A stretch of DNA of 64,000 bases, from positions 186,001 to 250,000 of the forward strand of contig CAWFBT010000027.1 of the NCBI GenBank assembly GCA_963814095.1, written 5' to 3'. The DNA is from JACVRW01 sp963814095 (lineage in GTDB: Bacteria; Actinomycetota; Thermoleophilia; Solirubrobacterales; Thermoleophilaceae). The notes beneath the pieces are model-generated. The model worked only from the letters and a program-made list of their open reading frames with translations, did no database searches and was not told the origin of the DNA. Position numbers and translations under genes: made by a program. Shown here piece by piece: positions 51,143 through 59,083 of this stretch. Each line of letters begins with the position of its first letter. The first letter of the stretch is position 1.

Positions 51143-51809
51143 GGTTCCTCAGCTTCTTCAGTTGCATCGATGCGTTCTTGGCAGTCAACTCGAGCTTCCA
51201 GAGGGTGACAAACAGCAGCGTCATGCCGAGCAGCGCCACCAGGAAGGTGAGGCGCATCTCGCCCGGAAGGGAGCCGCCCGTCTGTGAGAGCACGCGCGGG
51301 TGTGTGTACGCCTCGGCCAGTCGCACGGCGATGAAGTTGAGTGGCACGAAGGCGCCGGCGGCGATCGCGAACACCGACGAGTAGCGCGCCTGCCGATCCG
51401 GGTCCTCGATCGAGAAGCGCAGCGGGTAGTAGACGCAGTAGAGGAGCACGACGACGAGGAACGAGACCAGCACCGGCTCGTCCCAGACCCACCAGTGGCC
51501 CCAGGAGGCCTTGGCCCAGATCGCCCCCGTGGCGAGCACGCCGAAGCCGAGGATGATCGAGATGTGGATCGCGACGTAGGAGCGCATGTCCCAAGAGCGG
51601 TCGCCGCTGCGCAGGTGCTTGATCGCCATGACGCCGCCCGCGACGAAGCCGCCGAGCGCCACGATCGCCATCGGCACGTGCACGTAGAAGATCTTCTGGA
51701 CGAAGCCCTGGTCGGCGTCGAGTGGCGCGTAGAAGAAGACAAGCGCCAGCGCCGCCGTAATGGTCACGGCGGTGGCCCAGGTGAGCGGCGTCAAGCCCCT
51801 CGAATACAT
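51123..51809 (-). CDS. ccmC: Heme exporter / cytochrome c biogenesis protein CcmC
   Basis: A six-TM protein of 228 residues. The heme-binding tryptophan motif is WGHWWVWDEPVLVSF, with flanking conserved histidines in QKIFYVHVPMAI and AEAYTHPRVLSQ. The ATG at 51807-51809 overlaps the ccmB stop by one base (TGATG). Longer in-frame starts (to 52436) would run through ccmB and are rejected. CcmC hands heme to CcmE in the periplasm or outside the membrane. Confidence 0.93.
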   Translation of the reverse strand: MYSRGLTPLTWATAVTITAALALVFFYAPLDADQGFVQKIFYVHVPMAIVALGGFVAGGVMAIKHLRSGDRSWDMRSYVAIHISIILGFGVLATGAIWAKASWGHWWVWDEPVLVSFLVVVLLYCVYYPLRFSIEDPDRQARYSSVFAIAAGAFVPLNFIAVRLAEAYTHPRVLSQTGGSLPGEMRLTFLVALLGMTLLFVTLWKLELTAKNASMQLKKLRNRARVAA

Positions 51810-52483
51810 CAGTCCTCGAGCAAATAGTCGAAGACGGCCACTGAGACAAGCACGAAGACAACATCGTAAAGACTGAGCAGTCCCAGCCAGCGCCCGAGGT
51901 CCTCCGGCCCCGCCTCCGGGCGGAACAGCGGCTCGGTCGCCTGCGCGCAGGAGATCAGCAGCGGCACGAGCAGCGGCAGCAGCAGGATCGGGACGATCAG
52001 CTCGCGCGCGCGGGTCTCGGCGGCGAGCGCGGACACGAGCGCGCCCACGGCCGCGATCCCCAGATTGCCGAGCAGCAGGATCGCGAGCAGCTCGGGAAAC
52101 GCGGCGCCCAGGCCGGGGCCCAGCAGGAACAGCGCGAAGGCCGGGACGGCCACGAGCTCGACGGCGCACAGGAACAGGAACAGCACGGCCGCCTTGGCCA
52201 CGAACAGCGCCGTGCGATCGACGGGCGCCAGCAGCAGGCCCTCGACGCCGCCCTGCTCTCGCTCCGCGGCGAACAGGCGCGACACCCCGATCACGGCGGC
52301 CAGCAGGATCGTCACCCACAGCACCCCCGACGCGAGCTCGCCGTCGAGCGAGTCGCGATCCAGGCCGAAGTGGAAGAGCACGTAGACGGTGACGGTGAAG
52401 AGCGTCATCGCCGGGACCGACTCCTTGGTCCGCCACTCGATGAGCAGGTCCTTGCGCGTGATCGCGCGGGCGGCCGCGATCAC
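51809..52483 (-). CDS. ccmB: Heme exporter membrane subunit CcmB
   Basis: The 224-residue protein has six hydrophobic segments and the family features AITRKDLLIEWRTKESVPAM at the N-terminus and REQGGVEGLLLAPVDRTALF in the first loop. It forms the ABC-type CcmAB complex. The GTG start overlaps the ccmA stop (GTGA), and its own stop overlaps the ccmC start. Confidence 0.92.
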   Translation of the reverse strand: MIAAARAITRKDLLIEWRTKESVPAMTLFTVTVYVLFHFGLDRDSLDGELASGVLWVTILLAAVIGVSRLFAAEREQGGVEGLLLAPVDRTALFVAKAAVLFLFLCAVELVAVPAFALFLLGPGLGAAFPELLAILLLGNLGIAAVGALVSALAAETRARELIVPILLLPLLVPLLISCAQATEPLFRPEAGPEDLGRWLGLLSLYDVVFVLVSVAVFDYLLED

Positions 52484-53130
52484 CGGTAGAGCTCCCGATC
52501 GGCCGGCGCCGGCCTGCCGGCGCGCAGCCCGAGCGCGAGGTCGGACTCGGCGAGCGCGCCCTCGACGTCGTGGCTCACGAGCACGCGCGTGCGGCCCGAA
52601 GCGCGGCCGATAAGGGGTTCGAGCAGCTCGGCCGCGGCAGGGTCGAGCCCGGCGCGGGGCTCGTCGAGCAGCAGCAGCTCGGGGTCGTGCAGGACCGCGC
52701 GCGCCACGGCGAGCCGCTGAACCATGCCGCGCGAGAGGTCCCGTACGGGCTCGTCCGCGCGGCTCTCCATTCCCACCGCCGCGATCACCTCCTCGACGCG
52801 CTCCGCGCCCGTCTGGTGGAGGGCGGCGTGGTAGCCGAGGTTCTCGCGCCCACTCAGCTCCCGGTAGAGGAGCGGCTCGTGCCCGAGGAAGCCCACCTTG
52901 CCGGGCACCTTCCAGCGCTCGCGCGGCAGCTCTGCGCCCAGCACGCGCGCGCTGCCGCCGTGCGGGCGCAGCAGCCCGGCGAGCACGCGCAACAGAGTCG
53001 TCTTGCCGGCGCCGTTGGCGCCCAGCACCGCGAGCGTGGCGCCGGGCGGGACGCTGACCGTGACGCCGGAGAGGGCGAGGCGCTCGCCGTAACGGCGCTC
53101 GAGACCGTCGAGCTCGATCGCCGGTTCCAT
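52480..53130 (-). CDS. ccmA: Heme exporter ATP-binding subunit CcmA
   Basis: The 216-residue ABC ATPase. Walker A is LGANGAGKTTLLRVL, the Q-loop region FLGHEPLLYRELSGRENL, the signature LSRGMVQRLAVARAVL, Walker B LLLLDEPRAGLD, and the H-loop VLVSHD. The short single-domain form next to ccmB and ccmC identifies it. ATG at 53128-53130; 24 bases separate it from the divergent VOC gene. Confidence 0.93.
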   Translation of the reverse strand: MEPAIELDGLERRYGERLALSGVTVSVPPGATLAVLGANGAGKTTLLRVLAGLLRPHGGSARVLGAELPRERWKVPGKVGFLGHEPLLYRELSGRENLGYHAALHQTGAERVEEVIAAVGMESRADEPVRDLSRGMVQRLAVARAVLHDPELLLLDEPRAGLDPAAAELLEPLIGRASGRTRVLVSHDVEGALAESDLALGLRAGRPAPADRELYR

Positions 53131-53154
53131 GGCGGCGAAGCCTATGCTGCCCCC

Positions 53155-53592
53155 GTGCCGCGACTCGTGGGGATCAACCACCTCGTGCTCGAGGTCACGG
53201 ACCTCGACGAGGCGCTCCGCTTCTACGGGCGCGTCTTCGACTTCGAGCTGCGCGGCCGTGTGCGCGGCATGGCCTTCATCGACATGGGCGACCAGTTCCT
53301 GGTGCTCGCGGAGAGCCGGGGCGACACGCCGCCGGACAGCGAGCGCCACTTCGGGCTCGTCGTCGATGATCGCGATGCGGTGCGCCGGCGGCTCGAGGAG
53401 ATCGGGGCCGACTTGCTGGGCGGCCGCGGGCTCGACTTCCGCGACCCGTGGGGCAACCGCGTCCAGGTGGTCGAGTACGGATCGGTGCAGTTCTCGAAGA
53501 CGGATAGCGTGCTGCGCGGGATGGGGCTCGAGGGGCTCGAGAAGTCGGAGCGGGCACTCGCCGAGCTGCGCGACAAGGGCCTCGCGCCGTGA
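53155..53592 (+). CDS. Glyoxalase/VOC-superfamily dioxygenase-like protein
   Basis: The GTG at 53155-53157 opens PRLVGINHLVLEVTDLDEALRFYGRVFDF. IDMGDQFLVLAES, HFGLVVDDRDAVRRRLEEIG, and FRDPWGNRVQVVEY complete the paired VOC modules with the metal-binding His and Glu positions. The C-terminal 25 residues form an extra helix. 145 residues. No function can be assigned. It converges on GDPD (15 bases between). Confidence 0.85.
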   Translation: MPRLVGINHLVLEVTDLDEALRFYGRVFDFELRGRVRGMAFIDMGDQFLVLAESRGDTPPDSERHFGLVVDDRDAVRRRLEEIGADLLGGRGLDFRDPWGNRVQVVEYGSVQFSKTDSVLRGMGLEGLEKSERALAELRDKGLAP

Positions 53593-53607
53593 GCTGAGAC
53601 TCGCCGC

Positions 53608-54360
53608 TCAGGCAGCTGCCGCCAGGGCCGCCGGCGCGGTCTCGAGCTCGGCGCGGAGCTCATGTGGCCGGTCGCTCGTGACCCCGTCGAGGGCGAGGCC
53701 CGCCAGGCGTTCGAGCAGCGCGGGCTGGTTGACGGTCCCGGTTGTGACGCTGAGCCCGCGCGCCTGGAGCGGCTCGACCAGGGCGGGGCTGAGGAGGAAG
53801 TGCTCGACGCAGACGCCTCGAACGCCGGCGCCCTCGGCCCAGGCGGCCAGCGCGCCGGGGTCATGGTCCGCCCAGAGGACCAGCCGAGCCCCGAAGTCGC
53901 AGCGAGCCGCGAGCGCGCAGGCGCCCGACCAGAAGCTGAGCACCTCGATCCGGTCCCGGCTGGGTTCGTCGCGCAGGCGCTCGCAGAGGGCGAGCGCCGT
54001 GCGCCCGGCGAGCGCAGGATCGGCGTGCGCCTTGACCTCGAGCTGAAGCGTCATCTCCGCGGGCGCCCGCTCGAGCAGCTCTTCGAGGAGCAGCGGCCGC
54101 TCCTCGCTGGGGCTGCCATCCGCGTTGCGAAGCCGGCCGGCGCGGATCTCGGCGGCCGTGCGCTCGTGCGCCCAGCCGCTACACGTGGTGCCCGTGTCCA
54201 GGAGTGGGTCGTGGAGCAGCACGAGCTCACCGTCGGCGGTGAGGCAGCAGTCCGTCTCGAGCCCCGCCAGGGGCCCTTCGAGTGCGCGCGAGAGTGCCGC
54301 GAGGGAGGAGTCAGGGCCGTAGGCGCGGCCGAGCCGATGGGCGTACAGCGGCAGCTGCAT
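53608..54360 (-). CDS. Glycerophosphodiester phosphodiesterase
   Basis: The 250-residue GDPD protein has LYAHRLGRAYGPDSSLAALSRAL (catalytic His region), GLETDCCLTADGELVLLHDPLLDTGTT (metal Glu/Asp and second His), and LQLEVKAHADP. There is no signal peptide, so it acts inside the cell, freeing glycerol-3-phosphate from lipid headgroup diesters. The usual HRG after the first His is HRLGR here, a mild deviation. ATG at 54358-54360. The 82 bases to the methyltransferase gene hold nothing clear. Confidence 0.88.
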   Translation of the reverse strand: MQLPLYAHRLGRAYGPDSSLAALSRALEGPLAGLETDCCLTADGELVLLHDPLLDTGTTCSGWAHERTAAEIRAGRLRNADGSPSEERPLLLEELLERAPAEMTLQLEVKAHADPALAGRTALALCERLRDEPSRDRIEVLSFWSGACALAARCDFGARLVLWADHDPGALAAWAEGAGVRGVCVEHFLLSPALVEPLQARGLSVTTGTVNQPALLERLAGLALDGVTSDRPHELRAELETAPAALAAAA

Positions 54361-54442
54361 CGGCGCCCAGGGTCGCCGCTCCGTCGCCGTTCATGGTTAT
54401 CCGGAGGCGACCGAGTCGTGAAAACACCGTGAACGGCGAGTC

Positions 54443-55207
54443 CTATGCGATCAGCCGGGCCATGATCCGGGGGTGCCCATCCACCTCGACCTCGGAGATC
54501 GCCTCCGTCCGCTGGTAACCGGCGTCGACCGCGAGCTTGCGGAGTCCGGCCGGCGTGAAGCCCCAGTACACGAAGCTGTCGCCTTCGTAGACCTGACCTG
54601 GCTCCAGCGGCCGCAGCTCGACGCCGTCGGCATCCCCTGAGGGATCCCCGTAGGTCTCGACCAGCACCGCCCCGCCTGGCGCGTTGCGCTCGCGCAGCGT
54701 GCGCAGAAGCCCCAGTGGATCCTTCACGCGGTGCAGGATCCCGAAGCAGAGGATCACGTCAAAACGCTCATCGAGCAGGCCGAGCTCGAGGGCGTCGAGG
54801 CGCCGGTAGTCGACCTTGGATCCGAGCAGCCCGTGGATCGCCCGGAAGCCCTCGCCGCCGTTCAGCTCGATCCCCCAGCGCGCCGCCACCCACTGGCGGT
54901 ACTGCTCGTTGTCGACCGCAACCACGCGCGATGCGCCGCGGCGCTCGGCCAGAAAGGCGTAGAAGCCGTCGAACGTGCCCACGTCGAGCACGCTCTGCCC
55001 GTCGAACGCGGTGGGGAGCGTCGGTATCCGATAGCCATGATCGCGTGCAGCCCCCGGCGTGTAGATGCCGTGCGCTCGGTTCAACGCGAAGGTGTGGAAC
55101 CAGAACGGCACGGAGTCGCGCACCGAGAGCGCGAGCTCGGGGTCCACGTCGATCGGCAACAGGTCGGCGACCTGGCGCTCGGCGTCGGTGATCGCGAATT
55201 GGCTCAT
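54443..55207 (-). CDS. Class I SAM-dependent methyltransferase (CmoB-like)
   Basis: A 254-residue methyltransferase. The SAM motif is SVLDVGTFDGFYAFLAERRGASRVVAVD; DVILCFGILHRVKDPLGLLRTLRE is motif III-like. An N-terminal PFWFHTFALN segment resembles the tRNA (mo5U34) methyltransferase/DUF1698 group. The real substrate may be a small molecule. The ATG overlaps the ohr stop in ATGA, so it is translated together with Ohr. Confidence 0.82.
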   Translation of the reverse strand: MSQFAITDAERQVADLLPIDVDPELALSVRDSVPFWFHTFALNRAHGIYTPGAARDHGYRIPTLPTAFDGQSVLDVGTFDGFYAFLAERRGASRVVAVDNEQYRQWVAARWGIELNGGEGFRAIHGLLGSKVDYRRLDALELGLLDERFDVILCFGILHRVKDPLGLLRTLRERNAPGGAVLVETYGDPSGDADGVELRPLEPGQVYEGDSFVYWGFTPAGLRKLAVDAGYQRTEAISEVEVDGHPRIMARLIA

Positions 55208-55659
55208 CGGGCGGCGTGCGCCGCTTCCACGGGCTCGCCGTTCGCCGTCAGGACGACGTCGATGTTGCCGCGCGTTGCGTTCGAGTAGGGGCAGACCTTG
55301 TGGGCGCCGGCCACGATCCGCTTGGCCAGCTCCGGATCCTCGACCTGCGGCAGGCTCACGTGCAGCTCCACCTCGAGCTTGAACCCGCGGTCCTCGGTGG
55401 GCAGCAGGCTCACCTTGCTGTCGACCGAGACGTCCCCCACCTCGGCCTTCTCGCGCCGGCCGATCACCCCGAGGGCGCTCTCGAAGCAGGACGCGAAGCC
55501 GACCGCGAACAGCTGCTCGGGATTGGTGCCGCCGCCCTCGCCGCCCATCTCCTGGGGCAGCCGCAGGTCGACCTCGAGAAGGCCGTCGCTCGTCCGGCCG
55601 TGTCCTTCAGCGCGGCCGCCCGTGACAGTCGCCTCCGCGGTGTACAGCGTCCGAGCCAT
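55204..55659 (-). CDS. ohr: Organic hydroperoxide resistance protein Ohr
   Basis: A 151-residue OsmC/Ohr thiol peroxidase. The first reactive Cys is in LFAVGFASCFESAL and the second in AHKVCPYSNATRGNIDV. The N-terminus LYTAEATVTGGRAEGHGRTSDGLL matches Ohr rather than OsmC. No OhrR is adjacent; a MarR gene lies far away at 28.4 kb. ATG at 55657-55659. Confidence 0.95.
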   Translation of the reverse strand: MARTLYTAEATVTGGRAEGHGRTSDGLLEVDLRLPQEMGGEGGGTNPEQLFAVGFASCFESALGVIGRREKAEVGDVSVDSKVSLLPTEDRGFKLEVELHVSLPQVEDPELAKRIVAGAHKVCPYSNATRGNIDVVLTANGEPVEAAHAAR

Positions 55660-55698
55660 TGAACCTCCCGCAGTCGTTGACGCGGGCGACCCTACCGC

Positions 55699-55882
55699 TC
55701 AGCCCGTGCGCCGGCGCAGCAGGAAGCCCGACGCGGCGATCGAGAACGCCAGGATCGCGGCGCACCAGGCGAGCGCCGCCCAGGCGTGGCCCCCCCGAGC
55801 CGTTCAGGAGCCAGTAGCCAGAGACGGCAACCGCGATGAGAATGGATGCGATGAGCGAGGAGCCGGGCCTGCCGGCGAGCAT
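55699..55882 (-). pseudogene. Small two-TM membrane protein, frame broken at a G-run
   Basis: One frame starts at the ATG 55880-55882 with LAGRPGSSLIASILIAVAVSGYWLLNGSG. A second TM and a basic end (WAALAWCAAILAFSIAASGFLLRRRTG, stop at 55699-55701) lie in another frame. The break is at the run of seven C at 55790-55796 (G on the coding strand). The repaired protein would be about 61 residues. It overlaps the start region of the divergent TetR gene. Confidence is limited because no family is known. Confidence 0.4.
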
Positions 55883-56588
55883 CGAGACCGCCTGGGGCGT
55901 CCGCGAACGCCCGACCAAGGGCCCCAAGCCCGGGCTCAGCCTCGACCGGATCGTCGCCGCGGCGGTGAGGCTCGCCGCCGCCGAGGGGCTCGCGGCAGTG
56001 TCGATGGGACGAGTCGCCGGCGAGCTGGGGGCTGCCCCGATGTCGCTCTACCGCTACGTGGCCTCGAAGGACGAGCTGCTCGCGCTGATGGTCGACGCAG
56101 CGGTCGGGCCGCCGCCGGCGGCGTCGCAGCCGGGCGAGGACTGGCGCGCTGGGCTGTCGCGCTGGTCCTGGTCCTACTACGAGGCCCTCGGAAGGCATCC
56201 CTGGGTCGTGCGCATCCCGATCAGCGGCCCGCCGACGACGCCCAATGGCGTCGCCTGGATGGAGGCCGGGCTGGCCTCGCTTGCCGAGACCGGGCTCGAC
56301 GAGGGCGAGAAGCTGTCCGTGATCCTGCTGCTGAGCGGCTACGTGCGCAACGAGGTGACGCTGATGTCGGACATCGGCGCTGCCGCGGCGGCCTCCGGTG
56401 AGCGGAACGTGTCCGGCACATGGAGCCAGCTGATCAGGCGCGTGACCGACGCCGAGCGCTTCCCCGCGCTCCACCGGGCGCTCGCCTCGGGCGTGCTCGA
56501 GGAGGACGACGACGCGGACGAGGACTTCGGCTGGCGGCTCGAGCGGGTGCTCGACGGCGTCGACGTGCTCGTACGAGAGCGCGGCTAG
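55851..56588 (+). CDS. TetR-family transcriptional regulator
   Basis: The DNA-binding domain reads LDRIVAAAVRLAAAEGLAAVSMGRVAGELGAAPMSLYRYVASKDELLALMVDAAVG. The C-terminal ligand domain (about 85-245) has the WRAGLSRWSWSYYEALGRHPWVVRIPISGPP stretch of TetR_C_33-type regulators. The start is uncertain: ATG 55851 (used here), ATG 55836 or GTG 55899. Its stop is shared with mogA in CTAG. The target is unknown; the divergent small membrane gene is a candidate. Confidence 0.87.
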   Translation: MSEEPGLPASIETAWGVRERPTKGPKPGLSLDRIVAAAVRLAAAEGLAAVSMGRVAGELGAAPMSLYRYVASKDELLALMVDAAVGPPPAASQPGEDWRAGLSRWSWSYYEALGRHPWVVRIPISGPPTTPNGVAWMEAGLASLAETGLDEGEKLSVILLLSGYVRNEVTLMSDIGAAAAASGERNVSGTWSQLIRRVTDAERFPALHRALASGVLEEDDDADEDFGWRLERVLDGVDVLVRERG

Positions 56589-57055
56589 ACGACGCCGCGC
56601 TCGAGCGTCGCCGCGGCGTGCTCGAGTGTGGGCGCCACCACCGGCCAGGACTGCTCGATCGCCTTCGGGTTGCCGGGGAAGTTCACGATCAGCGTGCGGC
56701 CGCGGATCCCCGAGACCCCCCGGGTGAGGATCCCGAGCGGGGTGTGCCGGCGCGAGTCGGCGCGGATCGACTCGGCGTAGCCCGGCGCCTCGCGCTCGAT
56801 CACGTCGCGGGTCGCCTCCGGTGTCACATCATCGACGGTCATGCCGGTGCCGCCGGTGGTGAAGATGAAGCGCGCGCCGTCGTGGTCCGCGAGCCGGGTG
56901 AGCACGGTGACGATCGAGTCGCGATCGTCCGTGACGGTCTCGGCGCTGACCTCGAGCCCGGCCTCCTCACAGAGCCGGACGAGCGCGGGACCGGAGGCGT
57001 CCTCGCCCTCGCCCGCCGCGATCGACGTGGAGACCGTGACGACGGCAGCCTTCAC
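56585..57055 (-). CDS. mogA: Molybdenum cofactor synthesis protein (MoaB/MogA family)
   Basis: Adenylylates molybdopterin before metal insertion. The 156-residue protein has AAVVTVSTSIAAGEGEDASGP, the FIFTTGGTGMTVDDVTPEATRDVIEREAPG motif, and a LIVNFPGNPKAIEQSW end. The GTG at 57053-57055 overlaps the SnoaL-like gene's stop. It is the last gene of a run with moaC and the siroheme dehydrogenase. MoaB and MogA cannot be separated by sequence alone here. Confidence 0.9.
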   Translation of the reverse strand: MKAAVVTVSTSIAAGEGEDASGPALVRLCEEAGLEVSAETVTDDRDSIVTVLTRLADHDGARFIFTTGGTGMTVDDVTPEATRDVIEREAPGYAESIRADSRRHTPLGILTRGVSGIRGRTLIVNFPGNPKAIEQSWPVVAPTLEHAAATLERGVV

Positions 57056-57454
57056 GCGAGGGCGGCCGCCGCGTATGCCTCTTCGAGTGTCAGGAACTCG
57101 TCGAGGCCCGTCAACCGCCCATCCGCCGTTCGCCACAGGTGAACCTCGTCGCGCTCGACCACCGCCCCGCTCACGGCGCCTCGCACGCTGTGATGGACGA
57201 CGAAGATCGCACGGTCTTCATCGAGGTCGATCACGTCGCGCACAGTGGTGTGGTTGCTGTCGAAGGCGCTGAAGAACTCCTCCACGTACGCGGTGCCCTC
57301 GATGCCGTCGCGAACGCCCGGCTCGGGCATGTCGACACCATTGCTCCAGACGTAGTCGGGGTTCTCGCTTCGCGAGCCGGCGAAGGGTCTCGATGTCGCG
57401 CCGGTTCATGGCGTCGTACACGCTGTGGATGAGGGCGATGGTCTCGGGGCTCAT
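57052..57454 (-). pseudogene. SnoaL/NTF2-like protein, frame broken near 57367
   Basis: The N-terminal part SPETIALIHSVYDAMNRRDIETLRRLAKRE is in one frame from the ATG at 57452-57454. The rest (NPDYVWSNGVDMPEPG, then VEEFFSAFDSNHTTVRDVIDLDEDRAIFVVHHSVRG to AYAAAALA) is in another. Adding a CG at 57366-57368 (AGCGAGAAC to AGCGCGAGAAC) joins them as KRENPDYVW, giving about 134 residues. It overlaps moaC (ATGA) and mogA (GTGA), so in the living cell it probably sits intact in this operon. Function unknown. Confidence 0.7.
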
Positions 57455-57930
57455 CCCTCGCGCCTCCAGTCGTGGCGGCCGCCCGACTTCTCGAGCAGCA
57501 CGACCTCGGCGATCTCGACGCCGCGCTCGAGGCCCTTGACCATGTCGTAGACGGTCAGCGCCGCCACCGACGCCGCCGTCATGGCCTCCATCTCGACGCC
57601 CGTCTGCGCGCTCGTACGGGCCTCGGCCTCGATCTCGACGAGGCCGTCGCGCACGTCGATGCGCACGTCGGCGAACGACAGCGGCAGCGGGTGGCAGAGC
57701 GGGATCAGCGCCGAGGTCTGCTTGGCCGCCTGGATGCCGGCGATGCGCGCGGTCGAGAGGACGTCGCCCTTGGGCGCGTCGCCGCGCGCGACCGCCGCAG
57801 CGGTGTCGGCGGACATGCGCACGACCGCGCGCGCCACCGCGCGCCGGTCCGTCACGTCCTTGGCGCCCACGTCGACCATCCGGGCGCGCCCGGACTCGTC
57901 GAGGTGCGTGAGCTCTCCCTCGCCGGCCAC
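57451..57930 (-). CDS. moaC: Cyclic pyranopterin monophosphate synthase MoaC
   Basis: Second step of molybdenum cofactor synthesis with MoaA. The 159-residue protein has LTHLDESGRARMVDVGAKDVTDRRA, ARIAGIQAAKQTSALIPLCHPLPLS and GVEMEAMTAASVAALTVYDMVKGLERG, all MoaC signatures. GTG at 57928-57930. A longer frame upstream runs over the siroheme dehydrogenase gene and is rejected. It follows that gene by 23 bases. Confidence 0.94.
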   Translation of the reverse strand: MAGEGELTHLDESGRARMVDVGAKDVTDRRAVARAVVRMSADTAAAVARGDAPKGDVLSTARIAGIQAAKQTSALIPLCHPLPLSFADVRIDVRDGLVEIEAEARTSAQTGVEMEAMTAASVAALTVYDMVKGLERGVEIAEVVLLEKSGGRHDWRREG

Positions 57931-57953
57931 GCGCCCAGCGTACCTCCGCCCCG

Positions 57954-58694
57954 TCAGGCGTGCGCGTGCGTGCTCTGGGCCGCCGCGATCAGGTCGCGCA
58001 CGGCGTCCTCCTCGCCACGGCGCAGCAGCTCGACCGGGTCGGGATCGCCGTTCACGATCGACTCGAAGAACTCCTTGCGGTCCTGATAGGTCGGCAGCGT
58101 GCCCTTCGCCCAGCCGCGCACGTCGTTCAGGAGCACCGCGAGCCGCGCGTAGGGCTCGCCGTACTCGTCGGCGATCTCGCTCTTGATGCGCTTCGCGAGG
58201 GCGGGCGAGGCGCCGGCCGTCGAGATCGCGATCGCGAGCGGACCGCTGCGCACGATCGCCGGCAGGATGAAGTTGCAGAGCGGCGGCACATCGACGACGT
58301 TCACGAGCATCGCCCTGCGCTCGGCATCCTCGTAGACGGAGATGTTGACGTCCGTGTCGTTGGTCGCCGCGATCACCATGAACACGCCCTCGAGGTCCGC
58401 GGGTCCGGCGTACGTACGCCGCTCCCAGCGGATCGATCCCTCGTCGGCCAGCTCGCGCAGCGGCTCGATCGCGTCGGGCGCGATCAGTGTGACCTGGCCG
58501 TCGCAGGCGAGCAGGCCCTCGACCTTCTCGAGGCCGATGTCGCCGCCGCCGACGACCACGGAGCGACGGCCGCTCAGCTTCAGGCAGGCGATGTAGAAGG
58601 GGGTGTCGAGCATCCCCTGGACGCAGCTCTGATCGCAGATTCCCCTGCGGAGCTGGCAGACGCATTCCTTGCCTGCGTAGGCCTGGGCCGGCAT
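57954..58694 (-). CDS. Precorrin-2 dehydrogenase / siroheme synthase N-terminal-like protein with Cys-rich N-terminus
   Basis: Turns precorrin-2 into sirohydrochlorin (Met8/CysG-N family). The core reads FYIACLKLSGRRSVVVGGGDIGLEKVEGLLACDGQVTLIAPDA, FMVIAATNDTDVNISVYEDAERRAMLVNVVDVPPLCNFILPAIVRSGPLAIAISTAGASPALAKRIKSEI. With the ATG at 58692-58694 it has an extra N-terminus of four cysteines (KECVCQLRRGICDQSCVQG) not usual in the family. The later ATG at 58613 would remove that. It works with the cobA part of 44678-46183. Confidence 0.9.
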   Translation of the reverse strand: MPAQAYAGKECVCQLRRGICDQSCVQGMLDTPFYIACLKLSGRRSVVVGGGDIGLEKVEGLLACDGQVTLIAPDAIEPLRELADEGSIRWERRTYAGPADLEGVFMVIAATNDTDVNISVYEDAERRAMLVNVVDVPPLCNFILPAIVRSGPLAIAISTAGASPALAKRIKSEIADEYGEPYARLAVLLNDVRGWAKGTLPTYQDRKEFFESIVNGDPDPVELLRRGEEDAVRDLIAAAQSTHAHA

Positions 58695-58749
58695 CAACCA
58701 AGAGTCTAGGCACGGCCGTGCGCGGAGCGATGCGTACGAGACCGCGGCC

Positions 58750-58781
58750 CACCGCACGGGGAGGGAAGGGCCCGTGCGGTG
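58750..58781. terminator. Perfect 11-base stem between the small ORF and the siroheme gene
   Basis: 58750-58760 pairs perfectly with 58771-58781 around the loop GAGGGAAGGG. On the minus strand it would end the transcript of the 53-codon ORF before the siroheme-dehydrogenase gene. No T-run follows, so a rho-type end or a processing hairpin are also possible. A second stem (58799-58805 with 58810-58816) overlaps the small ORF's stop. Confidence 0.5.
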
Positions 58782-58807
58782 AGCGCCGCTGGTCTCAGGC
58801 GGCGTGG

Positions 58808-58969
58808 TTACGCCGCGAGCGCATGACGCGGGCGCCGCAGCAGCCCTGGCAGCAGAGGCCGGCGTCGGGGCGAACGATCCTTCCGTCCATTCCGACGGCG
58901 CTCCTTCGCGGCACGCTGCAGGTCGGTCGCATACTCGTTCGCAGCTGCGTATGAGAGCTCTCCGGTCAT
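58808..58969 (-). CDS. Small basic protein, 53 codons, unknown
   Basis: This ORF fills part of the 389-base gap between the siroheme and aldehyde dehydrogenase genes. The ATG at 58967-58969 opens TGELSYAAANEYATDLQRAAKERRR, then an Arg/Pro/Leu-rich end (RRRPLLPGLLRRPRHALAA). A charged amphipathic helix is likely. No family is known, the ribosome-binding site is weak, and it could be a chance frame. The rest of the gap (58970-59083) shows nothing I recognise. Confidence 0.4.
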   Translation of the reverse strand: MTGELSYAAANEYATDLQRAAKERRRNGRKDRSPRRRPLLPGLLRRPRHALAA

Positions 58970-59083
58970 GGACGAGAAAGTACGGCTAAGGGGTGGCGCC
59001 GGACATCGGCAATCCGGAGCCGCTTGGGCCTTAGTTGCGAGCCCGGGGCGGGTTACGGGCCCCTTACCTAGCGCTTCAGCACG

